Source: Syntrophobacter fumaroxidans MPOB
GTDB lineage: Bacteria > Desulfobacterota > Syntrophobacteria > Syntrophobacterales > Syntrophobacteraceae
Assembly (NCBI RefSeq): GCF_000014965.1
Contig: NC_008554.1
Location: 4,886,001 to 4,950,000, forward strand
DNA length: 64,000 nt
Direction of reading: 5' to 3'
The notes beneath the pieces were generated by a model. It saw only the letters and a list, made by a program, of their open reading frames with translations. It searched no databases and had not been told where the DNA came from. Below, piece by piece: positions 17,485 to 25,012 of this stretch. The translations under genes and the position numbers were made by a program. Every line of letters begins with the position of its first letter. Positions within the stretch are counted from its first letter, which is position 1.

Positions 17485-18717
17485 TCAGGCCCCGATCCTC
17501 CCGGCCCGTTCGCGGAAACCGTCACCGGCCAGTGCGGATGAAAGCTCGGTGACGTGAGTTCCCAGACGTTCTTCCAGGAAGGCGATCTCTTCCTTTTCGA
17601 CCATTGCTTGAGGCAGCACGATTTCCGCCAGAGCGAGCCATTCGTCTTCGCTGAAGCTGCGCAGCACGCTCATGACCTCTTTGGCCGAGGGCAGCTGCGG
17701 CAGCTTTTCGCTTTTCCGGGACCAGGCATTCACGAATCCGGCGATGACCCCGTCGAGGATGTGAGCGCCGGCCCAGGCGAGATCCCCCGTCCCTTCCCAG
17801 CGATCGAGGCGCATGCGCATGCTGAGGTTCAGAAAGAAATGGGCAATGCCGATCCAGATCGCCTGGGGAGCGTTGTCGAGAGCGAGCAGACTGCGGTAAT
17901 CCCGGGCCGTGATCAGCCGCACGCGGAGATCATCGCCCTGGAGGCGGACCACAAAATCACCGGCTGCGTGATGCCACGGGTATATTTGCCGGAAGTCCCG
18001 GGTATCGAGACAGTCGGTCAGGATTGCCGAGGCACCGCCGTACAGTATCCGTTCCTGTTCCGCGTTCAGGAACAAGTCGTCCCGGGTCCCGGCCCAGACC
18101 CGGACTGCCGGGCCCTTCCGAGGCCCCCCGCGGGAGGTATGGAACTCATGGAAATCCTCGAACCATTCGAGGATAGACAGCATGAACGGCCTGGGCGGAG
18201 CGGAACCGTCCCGGTACGTTGCCTCTCCGAGAAGGCATGCGCGGGGCAGGCGGGGGGGAGCCGAAGCGGATTGCAGCTCCTGCAGGACATGGAACTCATT
18301 TTCCAGGAATGCTTGTTGCGCGGGTTCCATTGCCGTGTTTGCCGCCAGTGAGTATTCAGTCGAGGCGACGTGCGCGGTGATGCGCGCGACGTGATAGATG
18401 GCGCCGTGTTTCACGCTGGTAATCCGAACGGCTTCAACGGCTTCCAGAGGCACGGGATGATCGAGAAGCCTGCTGAGGGCATTGCGCAGCGGCGCGAAGG
18501 AGTCCCGGGCGAGAAACGCGGCCAGGGCTTCGAGGTACGGTCCATAAAGGATGCCGCCGCCGGGCGCAGCCGAAGCCGGGCCGCCGGGGAGTGGCGTTCG
18601 GGCCAGTCGCGCATCCAGGGGAACGGCGCCCCGGGGGAGTTCCACCAGCAGGTGGACCGGAAAAGGTTGCGGTGTCACGACGTCCTTCCGACATGAATCA
18701 ATGGTTCCCTGCCGCAT
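17485..18717 (-). CDS. Unrecognised 410-residue protein, possible kinase-like fold
   Basis: The start is the ATG at 18717 (MRQGTIDS) with GAGG 8 bases upstream; the frame is open to 18855. No signal peptide or membrane helix. The pattern from about residue 100 (AVRITSVKHGAIYHVARI, a Glu-containing helix ENEFHVLQEL, a hinge FMLSILEWFEDFHEF, then HHAAGDFVVRL and RVRLITARDYRSLL) has the order of strands and helices of aminoglycoside-phosphotransferase or LPS-kinase folds, but the catalytic D and DFG-like residues are not clear. I regard this as a hint only. The region after 330 is helical. It is convergent with the chagasin-like gene. Confidence 0.6.
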   Translation of the reverse strand: MRQGTIDSCRKDVVTPQPFPVHLLVELPRGAVPLDARLARTPLPGGPASAAPGGGILYGPYLEALAAFLARDSFAPLRNALSRLLDHPVPLEAVEAVRITSVKHGAIYHVARITAHVASTEYSLAANTAMEPAQQAFLENEFHVLQELQSASAPPRLPRACLLGEATYRDGSAPPRPFMLSILEWFEDFHEFHTSRGGPRKGPAVRVWAGTRDDLFLNAEQERILYGGASAILTDCLDTRDFRQIYPWHHAAGDFVVRLQGDDLRVRLITARDYRSLLALDNAPQAIWIGIAHFFLNLSMRMRLDRWEGTGDLAWAGAHILDGVIAGFVNAWSRKSEKLPQLPSAKEVMSVLRSFSEDEWLALAEIVLPQAMVEKEEIAFLEERLGTHVTELSSALAGDGFRERAGRIGA

Positions 18718-18963
18718 TCGGCAGCCTCGACGGGCAGGAGTGAAGTCCCTCCTTGCAGGGGATGAACAGGACGTGAACCGTCTTACACCTGCGAACCGAT
18801 TTTTGTCCACCACGAATCGATTCGGCCGGGAGATCGCCATGCTTGTCTGTGGCATCGCAGCGGTATATATTGCAAATCCGGGACAGACCGAACGTGTGCG
18901 TCTGTTGCCGGATCGATCTTAACGGATGGAGTCTGGCTACTCCTTCGTCAAGGAGCGAACATT

Positions 18964-19950
18964 TTGGATTCAATGAGCCGAATATTGCTCGATCGGGTGC
19001 AACGCTCTTTTCCACTGGTGCCGGAACCTTACCACGCGCTTTCGGAAGGTCTTGGAATAAGTGGCGGAAGGGTGTGCGAACTCATCGGAACACTCAAGGA
19101 ACGCAAGCTTATCAGGCAGATCAGCGCGATCTTCAACACGGGGGCGCTGGGGTACCGGAGCAGCCTCGTGGCGATGGCCGTGCCGGAAAAAGACCTGGAG
19201 CACGCGGCTTCGGCGATCAATCGGTATCCGGGGGTGAGTCACAACTATCTTCGACCGGGCAACTACAACATGTGGTTCACGGTTGCCGTGCCGCCGGGAA
19301 AGGCGCTCGAAAGAACCGTAGGGGAACTCGCGCAATCCGCCGGCGGCTGGCCGGCCCTGATCCTTCCCGCCATCCGCAAGTACAAGCTGGCGGTCGTGCT
19401 CGATGTCCTGGAGGAGGGGGAAGGGGAACTGAGTGAGGAGCGCGGCGATTTGCCCCCGATTGAGTCCACCGTCGCCTTTGAAGCGACGGATGAAAACATC
19501 CGGATCGTGCGCTGCATTCAGGAGGACCTGCCTCTGGTTGAGGCCCCCTTCCGGGCCTGGGCCGAAAGCCTGGACATGGGGGAGACGAAGCTCATCGAGA
19601 CAATGAACCGGTGGCTTCAACAGGGGTTCATCCGGCGTTTTGCGGCGGTATTGAATCACCGCCAGGTCGGGTTCAACTCCAACGGCATGGTGGTATGGAA
19701 CTGTCCCCGGGACCGGATCGACGAATACGGGCGAATCCTGTCCTCATATCCTGAGGTGAGCCACTGCTATCAAAGACCCTCGTATTCCGAATGGCCGTTC
19801 AACCTCTACGCGATGATTCACGGCCGCAGTGCGGATGATTGCCGAAAGGTGGCGGAGCGGTTGGGGGAAGCGATCGGCATGAAAGAATACGAGATTTTGT
19901 TCAGTACGAAAGAGTTCAAGAAAATCAGGCTAAAACTCTTCTGGAGCTGA
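18964..19950 (+). CDS. ahbAB: Fused siroheme decarboxylase AhbA-AhbB
   Basis: A 328-residue protein made of two tandem Lrp/AsnC-like halves. Each half has a winged-helix region followed by an effector-like domain. Half one carries IRQISAIFNTGALGY and GVSHNYLRPGNYNMWF; half two carries IRRFAAVLNHRQVGF and EVSHCYQRPSYSEWPFNLYA. These are signature segments of AhbA/AhbB (NirD/L/G/H), which decarboxylate siroheme to 12,18-didecarboxysiroheme in the alternative heme pathway of sulfate reducers and archaea. In Desulfovibrio the two are separate subunits; here they are one chain, as NirDL is in some denitrifiers. AAGGAG sits 8 bases before the TTG at 18964, a better fit than the ATG at 18973. It is 2.6 kb from the siroheme enzyme DsrAB. 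Confidence 0.87.
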   Translation: MDSMSRILLDRVQRSFPLVPEPYHALSEGLGISGGRVCELIGTLKERKLIRQISAIFNTGALGYRSSLVAMAVPEKDLEHAASAINRYPGVSHNYLRPGNYNMWFTVAVPPGKALERTVGELAQSAGGWPALILPAIRKYKLAVVLDVLEEGEGELSEERGDLPPIESTVAFEATDENIRIVRCIQEDLPLVEAPFRAWAESLDMGETKLIETMNRWLQQGFIRRFAAVLNHRQVGFNSNGMVVWNCPRDRIDEYGRILSSYPEVSHCYQRPSYSEWPFNLYAMIHGRSADDCRKVAERLGEAIGMKEYEILFSTKEFKKIRLKLFWS

Positions 19951-20009
19951 GCGTGACCGCGGGGGTTGCGGAGCGTGGCGGCTCCGGTGACAGGCGGCTG
20001 GAGGGTCGG

Positions 20010-20345
20010 ATGGCGGTCGATGAAAAAGAATACGAGATGAGAAAACGGGCGATCTTTGACACGATGTCCAAGCGCGGACAGGAGCGCATCCTGAGGATCG
20101 GGTACGAGAACTGGGACCCGTTCCAGGAACCCAAGGATCCGCGGGAAAGGATCTTCGGCTCGGATTCGGTCAAGGCCACCGCCCTGCTGAAGGAATTCTA
20201 CGAGGCACAGCACAACCAGGAAGAATCGGTGTCGCTGCACAAGGAGTTGTTCGACCTGTGCCGGGGGTTTCTCCAGGGGGACAGGCGGGCACGTGTCATA
20301 GGCGATTTCTGTGTCTGGTACAGAAAGAGGATGGAGAATCAATGA
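20010..20345 (+). CDS. Small conserved-looking hypothetical protein
   Basis: A 111-residue charged protein, from the ATG at 20010 with GGAGGG a few bases upstream, 59 bases after ahbAB. The sequence is helical and polar (KEYEMRKRAIFDTMSKRG, IGYENWDPFQEPKDP, LLKEFYEAQ) with no Cys pair, signal or membrane segment. The family is not recognised. The good ribosome site, same strand as ahbAB and terminator just after the stop indicate a real gene in that transcript. Confidence 0.7.
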   Translation: MAVDEKEYEMRKRAIFDTMSKRGQERILRIGYENWDPFQEPKDPRERIFGSDSVKATALLKEFYEAQHNQEESVSLHKELFDLCRGFLQGDRRARVIGDFCVWYRKRMENQ

Positions 20346-20362
20346 ACGGGGCTGCGCGGGAC

Positions 20363-20382
20363 CGGGCATGATGCCCGTTTTT
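20363..20382 (+). terminator. Terminator after the ahbAB transcript
   Basis: CGGGC (20363-20367) and GCCCG (20373-20377) pair around ATGAT, followed by five T. Flanking GGGAC and GTCCC can extend the pairing. Confidence 0.6.
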
Positions 20383-20416
20383 GTCCCGGGAACCGGGGAC
20401 CGGCCGCCTCGAAGCG

Positions 20417-20935
20417 TCATTCCCCCGGGGCCGGCTCTCCTTCCTGTCCGCAGGGCCGCAGGTACAGCAGTTCTTCCTCGTCGGCCGGCCTGACGCGCAT
20501 GACGCGCACTCGGTAATGCAGAGCCCGCCCCGCCAGTGGGTGGTTGAAATCGAGCGTGACCGTTTCCGAGGTCTTTTCCCTGACGAAATAGCTGAATTGG
20601 GCCTCCGTTTCGGGATTGGTCGCGATGGCCCATTTACCTGCCTCCAGGTTCCGGCCTTCGGGAAACTCTTCCAGGGGTCTGATGCGGACCTGGTGCGGGT
20701 CGTACTCTCCAAAGGCGTCGCAGGCCGGGATGACGAACTCCTTTTCCATGCCTTCGCGCAGTCCGATGAGCTTTAGTTCCAGGGAGGGCATGATCTGGTT
20801 GTAGCCCACCACGAAGTTCATGGATACCGGCCCGTCTTCCCCTTTCACGAAGGAACCGTCGTCCAGTTGCACGGTGTATTCGATGACGGCGAACATATCC
20901 TGCCCTATTTCCATGCCCGATCGATCCTGCTCCAT
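20417..20935 (-). CDS. SlyD-type FKBP peptidyl-prolyl isomerase
   Basis: A 172-residue two-domain protein. The FKBP core opens with VIEYTVQLDDGSFVK, and the insert-in-flap domain is flanked by IPACDAFGEYDP and the hallmark FNHPLAGRALHY, which closes the chaperone domain in all SlyD proteins. Such enzymes isomerise prolyl bonds and bind unfolded chains in the cytoplasm. E. coli SlyD also has a metal-binding His/Cys tail; here the tail is short with one Cys and no His cluster. Alternative starts at internal Met 8 and 14. Minus strand, downstream of the TPR gene by 137 bases, possibly co-transcribed. Confidence 0.9.
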   Translation of the reverse strand: MEQDRSGMEIGQDMFAVIEYTVQLDDGSFVKGEDGPVSMNFVVGYNQIMPSLELKLIGLREGMEKEFVIPACDAFGEYDPHQVRIRPLEEFPEGRNLEAGKWAIATNPETEAQFSYFVREKTSETVTLDFNHPLAGRALHYRVRVMRVRPADEEELLYLRPCGQEGEPAPGE

Positions 20936-21072
20936 GATTTCTCCGGTATTGTGGGAATCTGCCGCGATTCATCCGCGAACCGCCCTGCGCCGGGGACTCG
21001 CGGCAAAACCCGGGAGCGGTTTTCGTGTTCCTTGTTGAGGAGGGGATAAAGCGCTTTCCGACTCGCGGGCAC

Positions 21073-21714
21073 TCAGGATCGGCGGTCTTCGAGACTCAGC
21101 TCGGCTTCCAGCAGGGGATCCACGGGCCCTCCCAGGGAAAGTGCCTGAGCGTAGTGAACTCGAGCGCGCTCCAGATCCCCTTTCACTTTATAGGCGACAG
21201 CCAGGTTGTAGTGGGCCGGTCCGAACCGTTCGTTCATTTTCAGCATGTCCAGGGAGACGGCGATGCTGGAGTCGAGATCGCCGGCCTGAATGAGCGCCAC
21301 GGCGAGGGTGTTGTGCGCCTGGATCAGTCCGGGCATCAGTTCGACGGCCCTCCGGCTGGACTCGATGGCCCGTTCGTAGTCGCCCTCCTGCAGGCGCGCG
21401 AAGGCCACATTGTTGTGGGCCATGGGCAGGTTCGGGTCGAGCTCGACCGCCTTGAGATTCTCCGCCAGCGCCTGCGCATGGTCGCCCTTGCGAAGATAGA
21501 GCCCTCCGAGGTTCACGTGAGCCTGGGCAAGTCCGGGGTCGCATTCGAGGGCCTGCTTGAATTCGGAAATGGCCTCGTCCTCAAGCTGCTTTTGAGAGTA
21601 GGCGAGGCCGAGGTTATAGTGGAGCGTGGCGGATTGCGGCTCGAAAAAAAGCCTTTCCTTCAAGAACTTGATGTAGAGATTCAACTTTGCTTCGGCTTGG
21701 TCCGGATGTGTCAT
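21073..21714 (-). CDS. TPR-repeat protein
   Basis: From the ATG at 21714 (MTHPDQAEAKL) the protein has 213 residues and consists of about five tetratricopeptide repeats, for example ATLHYNLGLAYSQKQLEDEA and AQAHVNLGGLYLRKGDHAQA. TPRs are protein-binding scaffolds. No signal peptide or extra domain. In-frame starts at 21753 and 21837 would add an unlikely Arg/Pro-rich leader. It sits upstream of the slyD-like gene on the same strand and is divergent from dsrD. Partner unknown. Confidence 0.82.
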   Translation of the reverse strand: MTHPDQAEAKLNLYIKFLKERLFFEPQSATLHYNLGLAYSQKQLEDEAISEFKQALECDPGLAQAHVNLGGLYLRKGDHAQALAENLKAVELDPNLPMAHNNVAFARLQEGDYERAIESSRRAVELMPGLIQAHNTLAVALIQAGDLDSSIAVSLDMLKMNERFGPAHYNLAVAYKVKGDLERARVHYAQALSLGGPVDPLLEAELSLEDRRS

Positions 21715-22131
21715 GGTGGATGTGCGCCCCTTCAATGCATGGGTGATTTTCATTCCAACCCCGCCGGGCGGATCGCCGCGGGAGGGCCGGGGTTTGAATG
21801 TCATCGGCAATGTGCCGATTTGTATACGCTTTCGCACGGTTTCGGGCGGTATTCACGGGATTGAACCGCCAATGTAACCACCGGGCCAAGCGATTGTTAA
21901 CCACAGGCGGAGATGATGTCAACAAAGGGGTTTTCATGTGCTTGTTTTCTCAATCCTGGAGCCGGTTTTGTGCTGATTTTATAGGGAATTTTCTATTGAC
22001 AAAGCAGCCTCGTCGCGTTAATCAAATGATTCGATGTTTTCCGTTTTTTCAGTGAATTTTCGAGGTTGACAGGAACATCCCTGTTCCTGTTTTGAATGAA
22101 CGCATCACTGGTCAGACCATGGAGGACAAGC
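21715..22131. promoter_or_regulatory. AT-rich control region upstream of dsrD
   Basis: This divergent region is clearly more AT-rich than its surroundings from 21890 to 22100. TTGACA occurs at 21996-22001 and again at 22066-22071, but neither has a good -10 box at normal distance, so the dsr promoter is not pinned down and an activator-dependent promoter is possible. Confidence 0.4.
22070..22089. promoter_or_regulatory. Perfect inverted repeat, candidate operator
   Basis: CAGGAACA and TGTTCCTG are perfect 8-base inverted arms separated by TCCC. The centre lies about 52 bases before the dsrD ATG and overlaps the second TTGACA. It could bind a dimeric regulator or form a leader hairpin. Confidence 0.45.
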
Positions 22132-22368
22132 ATGAGCGAGGATGCAAAGCAGCGGATCATCGAATGGGTCAAGGAGCAGAAGAAGACGAAACACTACTTC
22201 AACGATTTGTGCAAAGCGGTGCCGGAAATCAAAATGATGCAGGCGAAGAAGATCATTAACGAGCTTGTCGCCGAGGGCAAGTTGAAATATTGGTCCAGCG
22301 GAAGCACCACGATGTATATGCTCCCCATAGAGGGCGACGTGGAAAAAGAAGAAAAAGGTATGAACTAA
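22132..22368 (+). CDS. dsrD: DsrD, sulfite-reductase accessory protein
   Basis: A 78-residue winged-helix protein, exactly the usual DsrD length. Diagnostic segments are KHYFNDLCKAVPEIKM, KKIINELVAEGKL and the near-invariant YWSSGSTTMYML. DsrD is characteristic of reductive-type DsrAB organisms and has been shown to stimulate sulfite reduction by DsrAB. The ATG at 22132 follows GGAGGACA; the frame is open from 22096. In Desulfovibrio the order is dsrA-dsrB-dsrD, but here dsrD comes first, 198 bases ahead of dsrA. A charged tail (EKEEKGMN) replaces the usual end. Confidence 0.95.
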   Translation: MSEDAKQRIIEWVKEQKKTKHYFNDLCKAVPEIKMMQAKKIINELVAEGKLKYWSSGSTTMYMLPIEGDVEKEEKGMN

Positions 22369-22510
22369 CCCGCCGACTCCCCCTGCCATTGCTCAGTAAT
22401 CGAACCGGGTATATACCATCAAGACGTCTGTCCACATTTTGGAATTGATTGTTTTCATTTGAAAAAAAGGAGGTGAAACGGGAGGGCTTCGAAGATTCTT
22501 CGTAGGGAAG

Positions 22511-22561
22511 ATGAGGATGAGTACTATTGGAGTGATGAGAGAATTTGGCCTATGGAGGTAG
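22511..22561 (+). other. Possible 16-codon leader ORF before dsrA
   Basis: ATG 22511 to TAG 22561 encodes MRMSTIGVMREFGLWR. The stop lies within the dsrA ribosome-site region, so translation of the leader could influence dsrA initiation. An AGGGA lies just upstream. No family support. Confidence 0.2.
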
Positions 22562-22566
22562 ATGGA

Positions 22567-23841
22567 ATGGCACTGAAGCATGCAACTCCTATGCTTGATG
22601 AATTAGAGAAGGGACCTTGGCCGAGTTTCGTGACCGACGTCAAGCGCATGGCCCCTAAGAATCGCATGTGCGAGGACTGGTTGGGAATCATGGAGATGTC
22701 CTACCGGGATAAGGAAGGCCACTGGAAACACGGCGGCATCGTCGGCGTTCTCGGCTACGGCGGAGGGGTCATCGGGCGTTATTGCGACCGACCCGACCTG
22801 TTCCCGAATGTTGCGCATTTCCATACGATTCGAATCAATCAGCCTGCCAGCAAGTATTACACCACCGAGGTTTTGCGCAAGCTGTGCGATCTCTTCGAAC
22901 CGAGAGGCAGCGGGCTCACCAACCTGCACGGTTCCACCGGCGACATCGTGCTCCTCGGCACCACCACGGACCAATTGGAACCCATCTTTTACGAGCTCAC
23001 TCATGAAATGGAGATGGACCTCGGCGGTTCCGGCTCCAACCTGAGAACCCCTGAAGGCTGCCTGGGGATGTCCCGTTGCGAATGGTCCTGCATCAACACT
23101 CAGGACATCATCTACGACCTCACCATGGAATACCAGGACGCGCTCCATCGGCCCATGTTCCCCTACAAGTTCAAGTTCAAGGCATCCGGCTGCCCGATGG
23201 ACTGCGTTGCCGCCATCGCACGTTCCGACTGCTCCATCATCGGGACCTGGCGTGACAAGATTCGGATCGATCAGGATGCGGTGAAGGCCTACGCGGCTGG
23301 GGAACTCGTTCCGCACGCCGGAGCCGGTGGAAGAGAGAAACGCGCTTTTGACATCACTGCGGAAGTGATCGACCTTTGTCCGACCAAATGCATGGAATGG
23401 GACGGAAAGGCCCTCAAAATCTGGGATGAAGACTGCACCCGCTGCATGCACTGCATCCGCGTCATGCCTCGGGCTCTGCGGCCCGGAGTCGACACCGGCG
23501 CGACGATCCTTGTGGGCGCGAAGGCCCCCATCCTTGAAGGCGCTCAGCTCTCCAGCGTGGTGATTCCCTTTATGAAAATGGAACCGCCTTACGCGGAGTT
23601 CAAGGAATTCGTCGAAAAGGTGTGGGATTACTGGATGGAAAATGGGAAGAACCGCGAGCGGCTGGGCGAGATGATCCAGCGGGTCGGCCTGCGGGAGTTC
23701 CTCAAGGCGACCGACCTGACCCCCGATCCTCGCATGATCAACACCCCGCGGTACAATCCCTACATTTTCTACGATCCGGCCGAGGTCCCCGGTGGTTGGG
23801 AACATGATGGCGTAGCTTTCCGTCAACGGCACCAAGCTTAG
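22567..23841 (+). CDS. dsrA: Dissimilatory sulfite reductase alpha subunit
   Basis: A 424-residue DsrA, which with DsrB forms the alpha2beta2 cytoplasmic enzyme reducing sulfite in sulfate respiration. The ATG at 22567 (MALKHATPML) has GGAGGT 7 bases upstream and matches the known N-terminus; the frame is open from 22552. Siroheme-[4Fe-4S] ligands are visible in EGCLGMSRCEWSC and in KASGCPMDCVAAIARSDCS; the inserted ferredoxin domain reads CPTKCMEW then CTRCMHCIRVMPRALRPG. Both cluster sites are complete, so the subunit should be active. It is the third open frame of the dsrD-dsrA-dsrB-cbiA-dsrC series if the tiny leader is counted. Confidence 0.98.
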   Translation: MALKHATPMLDELEKGPWPSFVTDVKRMAPKNRMCEDWLGIMEMSYRDKEGHWKHGGIVGVLGYGGGVIGRYCDRPDLFPNVAHFHTIRINQPASKYYTTEVLRKLCDLFEPRGSGLTNLHGSTGDIVLLGTTTDQLEPIFYELTHEMEMDLGGSGSNLRTPEGCLGMSRCEWSCINTQDIIYDLTMEYQDALHRPMFPYKFKFKASGCPMDCVAAIARSDCSIIGTWRDKIRIDQDAVKAYAAGELVPHAGAGGREKRAFDITAEVIDLCPTKCMEWDGKALKIWDEDCTRCMHCIRVMPRALRPGVDTGATILVGAKAPILEGAQLSSVVIPFMKMEPPYAEFKEFVEKVWDYWMENGKNRERLGEMIQRVGLREFLKATDLTPDPRMINTPRYNPYIFYDPAEVPGGWEHDGVAFRQRHQA

Positions 23842-23853
23842 GAGGTTTTGATT

Positions 23854-24954
23854 ATGGCTTTTGATCCCAATAATCTCATGCAAGATCGGATAACCGACAT
23901 TGGTCCTCCGAAGTACGACAGGTTCTTCCCCCCGGTCATCAAGGAAAACTTCGGGAAGTGGAAGTATCATGAAATCCTGGAACCTGGTGTATTGGTGCAC
24001 GTTGCCGAATCCGGCGCCGAAATCTACTCGGTGCGCATCGGGTCCGCCCGCCTCATCAGTGTCGATCTGATTCGCGAAATGTGCGACATCGCCGACAAAT
24101 TTTGTGGCGGATTCCTGCGCTGGACAACCAGGAACAACGTGGAGTTCCTGGTGAGCGACAAATCCAAGCTGCAGCCCTTGATCGATCATCTGCGCAGCCG
24201 CGGAAACTGGTTCCCCATCGGCGGTACGGGAAACAGCGTGACCAATATCGTTCATACCCAGGGCTGGGCCCACTGCCACACCCCGGCCATCGACGCTTCC
24301 GGCGTCGTCAAGGCCGTCATGGACGAGCTGTTCGAGTATTTCGGATCGCACAAGCTCCCCGCACAGGTGCGCATCGCCCTGGCGTGCTGCCTGAACATGT
24401 GCGGCGCCGTGCACTGCTCGGACATCGCCATCCTCGGCGTGCACCGCAAACCGCCTTTGATCGAGCATGACCGTGTCCAGAACGTGTGCGAGATTCCTCT
24501 CGTGATCGCCGCCTGCCCGACGGCCGCCATCAAGCCCAAGAAGGTCGGCGAGATGAAGAGCGTTGAGATCAATCAGAACCGCTGCATGTTCTGCGGCAAC
24601 TGCTACACCATGTGCCCGGCTCTGCCTCTGGCCGACGGCGAGGGCGATGGAATCGCCATCTGGGTCGGCGGAAAGGTCTCCAACGTCAAGTCCGTCCCGA
24701 TGTTCTCCAAGCTGGCGGTTCCTTACATTCCCAATGAGCCGCCGCGCTGGCCGACCGCGGTCAAAACGGTCAAGAAGATCGTGACCGAATACGCTGCCGG
24801 CGGCCGCCGCTACGAGCGCGTGGGCGAGTGGATCAACCGGATCGGCTGGGAACGGTTCTTCGAGAAGACGGGCCTGGAATTCAGGCACGAGCACATCGAC
24901 GACTACCGCCTTGCCATGACGACCTGGAGAACCACGACGCAGTTCAAGTTCTAA
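23854..24954 (+). CDS. dsrB: Dissimilatory sulfite reductase beta subunit
   Basis: A 366-residue DsrB, 12 bases after dsrA. AGGAGG ends 8 bases before the ATG at 23854 ([11 protein letters not shown]). The conserved opening [17 protein letters not shown] and [12 protein letters not shown] are typical. Cluster ligands appear in [17 protein letters not shown], and the ferredoxin-type domain contains [10 protein letters not shown] and [19 protein letters not shown]. In the complex DsrB supplies the catalytic siroheme site. All expected ligands are present. Confidence 0.98.
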   Translation: MAFDPNNLMQDRITDIGPPKYDRFFPPVIKENFGKWKYHEILEPGVLVHVAESGAEIYSVRIGSARLISVDLIREMCDIADKFCGGFLRWTTRNNVEFLVSDKSKLQPLIDHLRSRGNWFPIGGTGNSVTNIVHTQGWAHCHTPAIDASGVVKAVMDELFEYFGSHKLPAQVRIALACCLNMCGAVHCSDIAILGVHRKPPLIEHDRVQNVCEIPLVIAACPTAAIKPKKVGEMKSVEINQNRCMFCGNCYTMCPALPLADGEGDGIAIWVGGKVSNVKSVPMFSKLAVPYIPNEPPRWPTAVKTVKKIVTEYAAGGRRYERVGEWINRIGWERFFEKTGLEFRHEHIDDYRLAMTTWRTTTQFKF

Positions 24955-25012
24955 ATGATCTTGTTCGGGTGTCGGCTGCGGACTTGTTGCACGCCGGCAC
25001 CTTCCCTGCGAG

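Noticed and set aside
20417-20935. Metal-sensing tail of SlyD
   Set aside because: The C-terminal His/Cys-rich extension of E. coli SlyD is absent; only one Cys remains.
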